A stretch of 64,000 nt of DNA from contig NW_024037076.1 in NCBI RefSeq assembly GCF_015706575.1, positions 14,698,898 through 14,762,897 of the forward strand, given 5' to 3'. Under the pieces are notes generated by a model. The model was not told the origin of the DNA, did not search any database, and saw nothing but the letters and a program-made list of their open reading frames with translations. Both the position numbers and the translations under genes were made by a program. Of this stretch, positions 26,856 to 31,975 are shown piece by piece. Source of the stretch: Patiria miniata (lineage: Eukaryota; Echinodermata; Asteroidea; Valvatida; Asterinidae). The first letter of the stretch is position 1. Every line of letters starts with the position of its first letter.

Positions 26856-29851
26856 TTTAGAGAGGCCTGATAATATTTCGTCTTAGAGCAAATACTTTTT
26901 CAAAGGCAATGACAGTGGAACTAGAAACAAACATTTAGGAGACACACAAGCAAGCAGGGTTGGGGGTATCTGGGGGTGGCAGACCAGTACAGGTGAGATG
27001 AAAGGGGATATTAAGGGAACAAAGGATGGTAGAGAAAGGGGTTTTGAAGGAAAGAATGATGCAGGGGGATAAAGGAGAGCAGTGCATGAATGTGGTATTG
27101 TTGTGAAAGGGGATGATAAAAGGACGGGATGGGGTGGGGCAGGGGGAGACAGGTGGAAATGGAAATGGTAAAAAAAGGGCTGGGCAATTAATATGGTAAT
27201 GGTGTATAAAAGGGGATGGGGTATAGTGGGGGCAGGTTTTACTTTTATTGGGTTTGGATTATAATTCACGATTGAAAGTTTTAACTTTCAATTGTGAATT
27301 ATAGTAATTTTAAAATTACTTGCTTTTGCTAATCAGGATATAGGAAGGTTTTCCTCCCACGGGTTACTATTGGAAACGAGGTTGAAATTAAAATAGATCC
27401 TGAGGTTGTGTCTTAATTCAGACTAATTGTCTGATTTATTGATTGACTTGTGGTGAACTGGTGAGGATCTGGCTACAACTACTATTAATTTTAAATCAAT
27501 ATTAGGCTTTGGCCTTCACCGATGTATAAACTCTGTATATTCGTTATGTGATCTCGAGTGAGACTCGAACCCACGACATCATGCTTTCTAGTACCGACGT
27601 CTTACCAGTCGACCACCGAGCTAACGGGATCGGTTGGAATTTTTAATGTTTATACGTCGGTGAAGGGCAAAACCTGATATTGATTTACGTCACCCCGACG
27701 CAAACATTCCATCTCTTAAACACAATTAATTTGTGAATCGGTGCGACGTCCACGAAAAGATGACATTTTGAATGTCTTGTCTTCAACCTCGTCGCCAGGG
27801 TATCGAAGCCGTACAAAGAACACTCGAACTTTCTCGTTGATGGATGAGGGACGAGGTTGCCTGTACTCCTATTGCAAAATGATTATCGCCAAAAACAGTT
27901 TTCTAACACCTGTTGCATTAAAACAATAGCACAAAAGCTAGGACAAACCAACCTGTTGTAGTTGCATCACCACCTGCTGCTGCTGTAGTTGCATCACCAC
28001 CTGCTGCTGATGTCGTTGCCTCACCACCTGCTGCTGCCGTGGTGGCGTCAACACCTGCTGCTGCTGTTGTTGCATCACCACCTGCTGCTCCTGTCGTTGC
28101 ATCACCACCTGCTGCTGCTGTTGTTGCATCACCACCTGCTGCTGCTGTTGTTGCATCACCACCTGCTGCTGCTGTTGTTGCATCACCACCTGCTGCTGCT
28201 GTTGTTGCATCACCACCTGCTGCTACTGTTGTTGCATCACCACCCGCTGCTGCTGTCGTTGCATTATCACCTGCTACTGCCGTTGTGGTGTCATCACCTG
28301 CTGCTGCTGTTGTTGCATCACCACCTGCTGCTGCTGTTGTTGCATCACCACCTGCTGCTGCTGTTGTTGCATCAACACCTGCTGCTGCTGTTGTTGCATC
28401 ACCACCTGCTGCTGCTGTCGTTGCACCATAACCTGCTGCTGTGGTGGCCTCACTACCTGATGCTGGTGTTGTTGCCTCACTACCTGCTGCTGTTGTGGTG
28501 GCGTCACCACCTGCTGCTGCCGTAGTTGGCTCACCACCTGCTGATAATGTTGTAGCATCAGTACCTTCTGTTGCCGTAAATGCCTCACCACCTGCTGTTG
28601 CTGTGGTGGCATCACCACCTGTTTCTGTTGATGGCACTGTTGTCGAATTTGGTGCATGGGTAGGTTGTGTACTTTCTGTAAGAAATGGTGTGAGATATCC
28701 ATGAAACAGGAACTTTTTAACAACTAAAATTCACTCAAACGAGTCACGAAGGTCGAGTCCGATACGAGTGATTGACCTGTGTAGTATATGTGGTGAACTT
28801 GTGGTGTACTGGTAGTTTACTTGTGAGGACTGGCTACCACTACCATGACATTTGATAAAAAAACATATTTTTCAATTCTTCTTTCCCGGCCAGTCAGTAA
28901 GAAGTCCACGACGAGATGACAGTTTAAGTAAACGAGGTTGCCTTTACTGAAATCGGTAAAAAGAAATATCGCATTTACCTAAAGAACAATTTTCTAAAAC
29001 CTGATGCATTAACAACTAGCAGTTGCAGGTGGTGACACATTCAAACAATTTCGGTATTACTGGAATGGCACTGAAATGGTCTACATCGTATCTTGAGAAC
29101 CGAGTCCAGTCTGTAAAAGTTGACAGGTCCTTCTCATCTAACACAACACTACGCTTTGGTGTCCCTCAGGGATCAGTGCTTGGTCCCTTGTGGTTTTCCC
29201 TTTACTCCTTACATGTGGCCAACATTGCGAGAAAACACGGTTTGTCGGTTCAGCTTTATACTGATGACATCAAGCTCTACTTGCCTTTCGTCTCAGTGAA
29301 TGCAAATATTGCGGTTGCGGCAAGGACCATGTTATGAAAAAGTAGAAGATTGGGTATAGCAATACGCCTAATCACGAAGACCATACCAGACGCGAACCAA
29401 CGTCTTCAGTTTTGTACGTACACAAGATTGAGATTGATAAATAGTTCCAGATAACCAGCTCAAACACGCTCCCAAACACCCTTTCTGAGCACGATTGCTA
29501 TATTTACAACCTGAAGCGCGAAGATGCGTGGAATGACGATTTCCATCGGTTTCAGAAGAAATACTCAAAACTCGTAGCATTGTGCACATTGCCTTTAATC
29601 GAAACCTTTAACATACGTGTACTTTAAAATGAAAATATATTGGCTGATTCAGGACTGTTACGAATAAACTAATGCATATTAAAGAAAAGACACGTTTGTT
29701 ACTTAACCTATACGATAGGTGAAAATCGGAGAATGATTTCAGAAAAGGTGAAATTACCTGTGGACATGGTTTGTGATTGTACAGTGCCAACGGCAAAAAT
29801 ATACATTGCAGCGAAGAAAAGCAGTAGTCTACATTTCACCTCTGGACACAT
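446..29851 (-). CDS. Gene A: mucin-like modular protein with NIDO-AMOP-VWD core (29 exons, 3' incomplete)
   Basis: Spliced gene assembled from GT-AG sites; all 28 junctions keep one open frame, giving 1,787 codons in the window. Domain order with approximate residues: signal peptide 1-25, Thr-rich mucin repeats 32-272, LDLa 273-311, somatomedin B 312-357, cbEGF 358-400, HYR 401-494, EGF-like 495-565, two HYR 566-740, NIDO 741-1000, AMOP 1040-1170, VWD 1170-1330, post-VWD region to 1453, cadherin-like 1454-1545, EGF-like modules to 1750, start of SEA 1751-1787. NIDO-AMOP-VWD in this order is the hallmark of the MUC4/SUSD2-type family, whose members sit at epithelial surfaces. Nearly all shuffled modules are phase 1-1 exons. 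Inference: a secreted or apical glycoprotein, possibly membrane-anchored after the SEA domain. The last exons are off the left edge. Exact homology to a named gene cannot be set without a search. Confidence 0.88.
792..932 (-). CDS. Gene A exon 28: EGF-like domain
   Basis: 141-nt phase 1-1 exon: [36 protein letters not shown]. Six cysteines in EGF order. Acceptor tttttccag, donor GTAAGA. Confidence 0.85.
1261..1347 (-). CDS. Gene A exon 27: EGF-like domain
   Basis: 87-nt phase 1-1 exon: [20 protein letters not shown] and SGPTCA. The NGG...C.C....SG..C pattern is EGF. Only part of the six-Cys set lies here, so it is a short or incomplete EGF. Acceptor ctatcag, donor GTACGT. Confidence 0.78.
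1958..2104 (-). CDS. Gene A exon 26: calcium-binding EGF domain
   Basis: 147-nt phase 1-1 exon: [30 protein letters not shown], ending DGKTCLG. Six cysteines plus the D-I-D-E-C start and the F-x-C-x-C hydroxylation-type context give a confident cbEGF. Confidence 0.9.
2635..2815 (-). CDS. Gene A exon 25: EGF end and a second EGF-like module
   Basis: 181-nt exon, phase 0 in, phase 1 out. [13 protein letters not shown] closes the previous [23 protein letters not shown], then [15 protein letters not shown] forms a thrombospondin-type EGF-like module. The plus-strand 170-codon ORF over this region is only its shadow. Confidence 0.86.
3300..3481 (-). CDS. Gene A exon 24: cadherin-like module end plus start of EGF
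   Basis: 182-nt exon, phase 1 in, phase 0 out. GLFTWTPVD and [11 protein letters not shown] are the C-terminal strands of the cadherin-like fold (G.f.W.P, v...a.DG.s). Then [10 protein letters not shown] opens an EGF domain that is completed in the next exon. Confidence 0.82.
3802..3954 (-). CDS. Gene A exon 23: cadherin-like DPDGD module, first half
   Basis: 153-nt phase 1-1 exon: [20 protein letters not shown] and [17 protein letters not shown]. The calcium-binding-like DPDGDEVxY motif marks a dystroglycan or cadherin-like Ig fold that follows VWD in MUC4-type proteins. Confidence 0.8.
4836..4971. repeat. 136-bp inverted-repeat (foldback) element
   Basis: Perfect 17-bp terminal inverted repeats (4,836-4,852 ACAAATATTGAGTGGCT; 4,955-4,971) and a second nested 15-bp pair (4,864-4,878 and 4,932-4,946, AATGGGAGGAATATT). 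Looks like a tiny non-autonomous MITE. No clear target duplication. Confidence 0.7.
5210..5470 (-). CDS. Gene A exon 22: MUC4-type post-VWD region
   Basis: 261-nt phase 1-1 exon. [20 protein letters not shown], then [20 protein letters not shown]. The paired-Cys block (C....CLYD.L..n...iG) is the conserved helical region after VWD in this family. Low Cys content otherwise. Confidence 0.82.
5885..6001 (-). CDS. Gene A exon 21: VWD end, post-VWD segment
   Basis: 117-nt phase 1-1 exon: [17 protein letters not shown] then FDFGET. The FG.tW motif completed by exon 22 is typical of the conserved segment after VWD in MUC4-type proteins. Confidence 0.84.
6441..6605 (-). CDS. Gene A exon 20: VWD domain, third part
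   Basis: 165-nt phase 1-1 exon. Contains [18 protein letters not shown] and ends [13 protein letters not shown] joined to the next exon's VWDGNKTND gives the C-terminal VWD signature GLLG.wDGn..nD. Confidence 0.86.
7035..7446. repeat. 206-bp tandem duplication
   Basis: Two head-to-tail copies, 7,035-7,240 and 7,241-7,446, differing at about two positions by eye. Very recent event. Confidence 0.93.
7447..7523. repeat. Perfect 35-bp hairpin
   Basis: Arms 7,447-7,481 and 7,489-7,523 are exact reverse complements with a 7-nt loop (TTAGATT). It abuts the 206-bp duplication with no gap. Confidence 0.95.
7996..8074 (-). CDS. Gene A exon 19: VWD domain, second part
   Basis: 79-nt exon, phase 0 in, phase 1 out: [20 protein letters not shown] and PTMTG. 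The TTVNG segment matches the VWD strand that carries the second internal motif. Confidence 0.78.
8365..8591 (-). CDS. Gene A exon 18: von Willebrand factor D domain, first part
   Basis: 227-nt exon, phase 1 in, phase 0 out. [20 protein letters not shown] is a textbook VWD opening, followed by EYTLVLIED and [10 protein letters not shown]. Acceptor tcacaag, donor GTTAGT. VWD domains in this family fold into the juxtamembrane or secreted core. Confidence 0.9.
8964..9074 (-). CDS. Gene A exon 17: AMOP end and junction to VWD
   Basis: 111-nt phase 1-1 exon. [14 protein letters not shown] is the closing AMOP CC motif, followed by RPLMTC and LPTFWG, the lead into the VWD domain. Confidence 0.85.
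9273..9452 (-). CDS. Gene A exon 16: AMOP domain, central part
   Basis: 180-nt phase 1-1 exon. [20 protein letters not shown] then RWTGDLLLD and [16 protein letters not shown] followed by G.LL is the AMOP signature. The acceptor tctgttag and donor GTAAGT are standard. Confidence 0.88.
9511..9532. repeat. TA microsatellite
   Basis: About 11 TA units just upstream (in gene sense) of the AMOP exon. Confidence 0.9.
10236..10701 (-). CDS. Gene A exon 15: end of NIDO and first half of AMOP
   Basis: 466-nt exon, phase 0 in, phase 1 out. Starts [20 protein letters not shown] (NIDO: NTFQ.vLatdg..sy..F.Y), continues with a Cys-containing NIDO tail (GYTCGVSS), then the AMOP opening LSCRNWHSH and [16 protein letters not shown]. 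The C..W and CPC blocks are AMOP hallmarks. Long for this gene; donor GTTAGT. Confidence 0.88.
10702..12287 (-). other. Gene A intron 14
   Basis: 1.6-kb intron inside the NIDO coding region. No exon or recognised element; a short inverted motif around GTAAGACTTACATAAATC occurs near 11,000-11,035. Otherwise nothing. Confidence 0.6.
12288..12497 (-). CDS. Gene A exon 14: NIDO domain, third segment
   Basis: 210-nt phase 0-0 exon. Helical region with [17 protein letters not shown], ending [15 protein letters not shown], the NIDO motif A.VVTW..V. The acceptor cccaaag is weak in pyrimidines but keeps the frame; the donor is GTGAGT. Confidence 0.8.
12662..12829 (-). CDS. Gene A exon 13: NIDO domain core
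   Basis: 168-nt phase 0-0 exon. Encodes [12 protein letters not shown] at the start and [12 protein letters not shown] in the middle, the clearest NIDO signatures (TNG.I.F and I.PFWADVD). Ends NVFWQ before GTAATG. Confidence 0.86.
13152..13241 (-). CDS. Gene A exon 12: NIDO domain, second segment
   Basis: 90-nt phase 0-0 exon starting [16 protein letters not shown] and ending CDELFEKIY. The [13 protein letters not shown] part aligns with the F.FFG..Y..IYV strand of NIDO domains. Splice sites tgttacag and GTAAGC. Confidence 0.78.
13601..13665 (-). CDS. Gene A exon 11: start of NIDO domain
   Basis: 65-nt exon, phase 1 in and phase 0 out. Encodes [20 protein letters not shown], matching the usual NIDO opening (PFG.E.GD..L). 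The switch to phase 0 introns begins here and lasts through the NIDO domain, showing the NIDO core has its own ancestral introns rather than shuffled ones. Confidence 0.8.
14080..14334 (-). CDS. Gene A exon 10: HYR domain 3
   Basis: 255-nt phase 1-1 exon. Core [47 protein letters not shown]. It is closely parallel to exon 9, so exons 9 and 10 are likely a tandem duplicate pair. Acceptor cgtgcag, donor GTAAGT. Confidence 0.88.
14505..14860 (+). repeat. Dispersed repeat R, tandem copies 2-3
   Basis: Two degenerate copies head to tail with the core CTCTTTTGTTTGTAC, CCTCCCATAT, TTTGTACAC and GGACCTTCGGGAATTGGGGA, ending in a CACACA run. Confidence 0.65.
15440..15968. mobile_element. hAT-like MITE, degenerate
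   Basis: Ends CAGAGGCGTAGC and GGCTACGCCTATG are inverted repeats of the CAG(N)GGCGTAGC type seen in hAT-derived MITEs. G-rich inner tract at 15,466-15,478. Possible 8-bp duplications match at only five positions. Contains an inverted dispersed repeat R. Confidence 0.55.
16008..16277 (-). CDS. Gene A exon 9: HYR domain 2
   Basis: 270-nt phase 1-1 exon. Begins [11 protein letters not shown]; core [38 protein letters not shown]. This matches the HYR pattern W..P.A.D....V.C with GxFxxGTHxVxC. Acceptor ccatacag, donor GTAAGA. Confidence 0.88.
16726..16830 (-). CDS. Gene A exon 8: short EGF-like module
   Basis: 105-nt phase 1-1 exon. [15 protein letters not shown] and ending [10 protein letters not shown]; only four cysteines, with a G-T-GPQC EGF tail. 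It probably packs with exon 7 as a divergent EGF pair. Splice sites: acceptor tgaaacag, donor GTGAGT. Confidence 0.72.
17029..17136 (-). CDS. Gene A exon 7: EGF-like module
   Basis: 108-nt phase 1-1 exon. Cysteine-rich peptide beginning [16 protein letters not shown] and ending [12 protein letters not shown]; eight cysteines, so EGF-like with an atypical laminin-like spacing. Placed by acceptor gacacag and donor GTAAGATC. Confidence 0.75.
17271..17552 (-). CDS. Gene A exon 6: HYR domain 1
   Basis: 282-nt phase 1-1 exon. Begins EPPDISC and ends with the HYR consensus block [14 protein letters not shown] then TLVIV. HYR modules are Ig-like folds common in adhesion and complement-like proteins. 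Four cysteines are present. A canonical donor GTAAGA follows. Confidence 0.88.
17813..17941 (-). CDS. Gene A exon 5: calcium-binding EGF domain
   Basis: 129-nt phase 1-1 exon beginning DIDECDPD and ending [11 protein letters not shown]. The six cysteines and the DIDEC start mark a calcium-binding EGF module. It links the SMB to the first HYR module. Confidence 0.9.
18094..18148. repeat. Short tandem duplication
   Basis: A block AGAACTTAAAGCAGGACTG with TTCTTA follows itself after 27 bp. In the intron after the cbEGF exon. Confidence 0.6.
18649..18786 (-). CDS. Gene A exon 4: somatomedin B domain
   Basis: 138-nt phase 1-1 exon. Eight cysteines in SMB arrangement: GCRNFC, eight residues on GGCWCDGAC, then [11 protein letters not shown]. 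The CxC and DCC.DY...C signatures are diagnostic. SMB domains are small disulfide knots that bind protein partners (in vitronectin, PAI-1 and the urokinase receptor); the partner here is unknown. The exon ends in a short Pro/Thr linker (PTESPG). Confidence 0.87.
18877..19199. mobile_element. hAT-like MITE with 8-bp target duplication
   Basis: 323 bp. Left end CAAGGGCCAATCCGG, right end reverse complement CAAGGACGGATCCAGG. Flanked by 8-bp duplications CGTCCTAC (18,869-18,876) and CGTCCCAC (19,200-19,207), one mismatch. G-rich interior. Confidence 0.75.
19383..19674. repeat. Nested foldback with perfect 28- and 59-bp arms
   Basis: Arms 19,383-19,410 and 19,479-19,506 are perfect 28-bp inverted repeats; arms 19,423-19,481 and 19,616-19,674 are perfect 59-bp inverted repeats that overlap the first set. 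A third partial copy of the 28-bp motif lies near 19,600. Includes a CGCGCGCG core. Confidence 0.9.
20147..20263 (-). CDS. Gene A exon 3: LDL-receptor class A domain
   Basis: 117-nt phase 1-1 exon. The translation has six cysteines in LDLa spacing, with [24 protein letters not shown] and the acidic calcium-binding DGSDEED motif. It has the same length and phase as every LDLa exon in gene B, which suggests common descent. The intron before it is 7.7 kb and full of repeats. Confidence 0.9.
20307..20442. repeat. GAGTCC/GAGTCAC minisatellite
   Basis: Irregular run of GAGTCC, GAGTCAC and GAGTCATGA units just beyond the LDLa exon. A piece (GAGTCACGAAGGTCGAGTCC) recurs at 28,740. Confidence 0.8.
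20673..20724. repeat. Perfect 52-bp palindrome, no spacer
   Basis: 26-bp arms meet at AATAATTATT with no loop. All 26 pairs match. Confidence 0.95.
22485..22640. repeat. 79-bp tandem duplication
   Basis: Two diverged copies beginning AATAACAATTTGTTT and sharing GCATTTTCGGATGTCC. Confidence 0.75.
23012..23307. mobile_element. hAT-like MITE with perfect 8-bp target duplication
   Basis: 296 bp with 12-bp perfect terminal inverted repeats CATGGGCGTCGC, flanked by ATTCTAAG on both sides (23,004-23,011 and 23,308-23,315). Long G and C runs inside make Pro-rich spurious ORFs. Confidence 0.85.
24070..24600 (+). repeat. Dispersed repeat R, copies 4-5
   Basis: Repeated TTTGTTTGTAC, CTCCCA(Y)A, TTGTACACGA and GGACCTTCGGGAATTGG blocks, in the same orientation as the 14.5 kb copies. 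Confidence 0.6.
24635..24715. repeat. 34-bp arm hairpin
   Basis: Arms 24,635-24,668 and 24,682-24,715 with a 13-bp loop; a few mismatches, none in the middle GGTATTGGAAGTTGACAAAC. Confidence 0.85.
24762..25293. mobile_element. 532-bp TIR element (non-autonomous DNA transposon)
   Basis: Terminal inverted repeats of about 59 bp (24,762-24,820 and 25,235-25,293), starting TACTATACCTCATAAATATT with only a few mismatches. No transposase. Superfamily not recognised; target duplication not clear. Confidence 0.7.
25335..25400. repeat. Short hairpin flanking the TIR element
   Basis: AATGATCCCTCGGTGTTGG pairs with CCAACACCTCGGGATCATT, two or three mismatches. It resembles the hairpin on the other side of the TIR element. 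Confidence 0.7.
25495..25690 (+). repeat. Dispersed repeat R, copy 6
   Basis: CCCTCTTTTGTTC, GGAAGGCCTCCCATATG, TTTTGTACACAATC and GACCTTCGGAAATTG match the family core. Confidence 0.65.
26780..26852. repeat. TA microsatellite, about 70 bp
   Basis: Uninterrupted TA run. Confidence 0.95.
26884..27245. other. Purine-rich tract (plus strand)
   Basis: About 360 bp dominated by A and G, rich in GGGG and GAAAGG blocks, with few pyrimidines. The minus strand gives a Pro/Ser-rich ORF that is only a consequence of composition. Confidence 0.6.
27260..27303. repeat. 44-bp near-perfect palindrome
   Basis: Arms of 22 bp around AGTTTTAACT, one internal mismatched pair. Confidence 0.85.
27495..27715 (-). 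repeat. Inverted-repeat element with one tRNA-Ser-like module
   Basis: The minus strand from about 27,627 to 27,551 reads like a tRNA: A-box-like TAGCTCGGTGGTCGA, anticodon-loop-like CTAGAAA, B box GGGTTCGAGTC. It is flanked by inverted repeats (AATCAATATTAGG at left, CCTGATATTGATT at right, plus TTCACCGA and TCGGTGAA). Confidence 0.75.
27953..28675 (-). CDS. Gene A exon 2: Thr/Ala/Gly-rich mucin repeat domain
   Basis: Single 723-nt phase 1-1 exon (acceptor ttcttacag, donor GTTGGT). After a short Pro/Ser/Thr lead ([18 protein letters not shown]) it encodes about 24 copies of a nine-residue repeat close to GGDATTAAA, a 27-bp minisatellite. Each repeat has two or more Thr, so dense O-glycosylation is expected. 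Central copies are nearly identical while the N-terminal ones have drifted (for example [18 protein letters not shown]), as expected for an array homogenised in its middle. Copy number is probably polymorphic. Confidence 0.85.
29020..29335 (+). mobile_element. LINE reverse-transcriptase fragment (CR1/L2/Jockey-like)
   Basis: One open frame with RT motifs: [37 protein letters not shown] and YTDDIKLYL (the YxDD catalytic motif as YTDD). Only this roughly 105-residue part of RT remains, with no endonuclease or 3' end, so it is a 5'- and 3'-truncated fossil. It sits between gene A exons 1 and 2. Confidence 0.85.
29758..29851 (-). CDS. Gene A exon 1: start codon and signal peptide
   Basis: ATG at 29,851. 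The peptide starts MCPEVKCR, followed by a hydrophobic core ([14 protein letters not shown]) and a plausible cleavage point after VQS. The exon ends ...ATG TCC ACA G followed by GTAATT, so the intron is phase 1. 94 coding nt. It joins the mucin exon to read [12 protein letters not shown]. This is a classic N-terminal secretion signal and the reason for starting gene A here rather than treating it as a continuation of gene B. No TATA box was identified upstream. Confidence 0.82.
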
Positions 29852-31832
29852 CTTGTTAGCTTGAAATTGTCCCCGAAAACAAATCAACTTTTGGAACCGA
29901 GCAGTGGCGATTGGATTTGTGTCAATGTGGTAGTCTGATGTGACTCCAGGCCTATGTGAGTGGGCGTAAACAGCAAGCGCGTTATTTACTTGTTTCAGGG
30001 TTTGCTGAGCAACAAAGTCTATTAACCGACACCCAAAGTCTAACCGTATAGGGCCTCAAACGCAACAAAAAATGGTTGCAAGGAAATGTCAACAATGTTT
30101 GCTTGTGGAAAGGCTCCTTGAGAAGATAAACCCCCAAGTTATGCATTAATATACATATATCTATAGACTGTTTATTTAGCTGAGTATGGTATAAAAAAAC
30201 TACAGTATGGAAGTCGCAAAGGTTAGATTGCCTAATTCGCATAACCTATGGAATGTACCATAGCAACTGGATATCGATAGTAAACAGTTAGCAATCTCTG
30301 CACTCTGTACGGATCGACCAAACTCCATCCTCGTCAGGCTACGTCTATTAGGGCGCCCCTTTTTATTTTTATAATAACTGCCATTTTTTTGCCTCTGTAG
30401 AAGGGTCGGTAGTTCGAAAAAAATCTGGAAAAAATTCAGTTTCACCGGTAAGGATGGCTCAATTCAATGATGCAAAGTGCGTCTCTACTTTTGTTTATTT
30501 CAATGAGTTTATCATGTCTTATCACTGCATAAAATAAAACCATATTTGGGAAGATTTAGCCTAGTTGATTTGAAATATATCTGCCCCAAGTAGATCACTT
30601 ACGTTTTGGATGTAGTGGCAGCCATGACCAGTAAATGTATACTATATACACTTACCATAATGAGAAGAAACATCCTCTGTGTATAATGTGGGTGTTTTTA
30701 GCTGATTAATGTGTAGTGTTATCTGGAATTTGATTTATTTATTGTTTTAGAGTGTGTACAACTGGGGTATTTTCAGCTGATTAATGCTGATTAATGCATT
30801 GTGCCTCATTGGCGTTTATTCTTTTTTTTCTTAAAAAAAGTATTTGTTTTTTTTTATTAATGTTTTGTAATGTACAGGTTTTTAAGGTTTCTGAGAATTT
30901 TTGATCATATTAATGATAATTGATCAGATTTTCATTGTAATCCTTTGTTGGTTTTCGTTACCTTTGATAGGGATTTATAGTGTAGCACCTCAGAACATTT
31001 CATTTTTGATTAAAGGGAATGTACGTCATTGGCTTTTGCTGTAATTTTCAGAAATTAACTATTTGAAGGGTTAGTATTATAGATCAAATATTGTTACCCT
31101 GACATGTTTGAAATTTTGTGTTTCGAAAATGCTTGACAAACCAAGAAAAACAAAAAATGTTTAAGTAGTCAGGCTCCCTGACTCCACTAAAGATAAAATG
31201 GATAGTTGTCGGAAAATTGTAAGGTAAGGGAACCAGTCTAGCTGGCCTGCACCCGTTCATGAACATGTAACCAATAGCAAACAAAATTTGGACTGAAAAA
31301 AGTTGTAAATTTGGAGCAGTAGTTGAAAAATAGTTAGGTTTTTCCAACGGTGGTCGGCCGACCACTGTTGGAAATGTATACAAAAATACAATTTCCTTGA
31401 AAATGACTTGACACCAGGTGCCATAATTTTACAGGATGCTTTAGACTGTCGTTTACCAACATCCTAGTAAGGTATTTCGTAAAAACTTGGTAGTTTTATT
31501 TTTCGATGTTTGCAAATGTTGTATATTCCCTTTAAGGTGCGTTGTAATTATTATTTGTATTATTATACAACTAAATGGTACCTTTGGGAGATGTGACATT
31601 TAGAAATGAAAAAATATAGATCGAATGTGAAATTGTATAACATGCATTTGAGAAAAACTCAAATGTCAATCGTGGGGGAAAAAGTGCCCCTGCGGACGTT
31701 CTGGGATCGTCCGACCCCAGAACCCCTACTGGCCTGAACTGACGTCAGCTTTTCGGGAAGAAAAATGCATATGTAATATCTACGGACGGGTGTACACGAT
31801 TATATTTTAGTTTTACATGTGACCGTAAATTG
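29852..31832. other. Region between gene B and gene A
   Basis: About 2 kb with no convincing exon. It should hold the gene A promoter and the gene B 3' end. A near-perfect 34-bp palindrome lies at 31,341-31,374 (one mismatched pair). A CCAAT motif on the minus strand near 29,908 is the only promoter-like element I see, and it is weak. Otherwise AT-rich single-copy-looking sequence. Confidence 0.5.
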
Positions 31833-31975
31833 TCAAGTCATACAAAGTCTTCCCTTTAAAGGAAGGGATAAGAGTACAACAACTCTCAGTTTCACAGTTG
31901 CAGAAATAACCCAAAGAAAAATGACAAACAAATACTCTGTCGATGTTTGTGTCTGTGAATCTTGAATTGTGGCGC
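31833..31975 (-). CDS. Gene B: proposed terminal exon with hydrophobic tail
   Basis: Acceptor ttttcttag at 31,976; reads in phase 1 as [20 protein letters not shown], then [20 protein letters not shown], stop TGA at 31,833. The hydrophobic C-terminus could be a membrane anchor, though basic residues interrupt it. No AATAAA follows closely; only a weak AATATA-type hexamer near 31,803. Alternatives: a different terminal exon, or splicing onward to gene A exon 2. Confidence 0.38.

Larger units (their letters stand above)
20264..27952 (-). other. Gene A intron 2, repeat-filled (7.7 kb)
   Basis: No exon found. Contains, left to right: a GAGTCC minisatellite (20.3-20.44), a 52-bp perfect palindrome (20.67), G-rich MITE-like tracts (21.0-21.6), a 79-bp tandem repeat (22.5), a hAT-like MITE (23.0-23.3), copies of a dispersed repeat (24.1-24.6, 25.5), a foldback complex (24.6-25.4), GTTGTGGATGTAAC repeats (25.9-26.5), a TA microsatellite (26.8), a purine-rich tract (26.9-27.2) and a tRNA-like element (27.5-27.7). 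Confidence 0.8.

Noticed and set aside
26883-27269. Minus-strand 128-codon Pro/Ser-rich ORF
   Set aside because: Follows directly from the pyrimidine-rich composition; no domain, no start context.
27989-28525. Plus-strand 178-codon His/Leu-rich ORF and Pro/Ala/Val- and Gln-rich ORFs in other frames
   Set aside because: Shadows of the 27-bp mucin minisatellite, which leaves most frames open; only the minus-strand Thr-rich frame has matching splice sites and phase.
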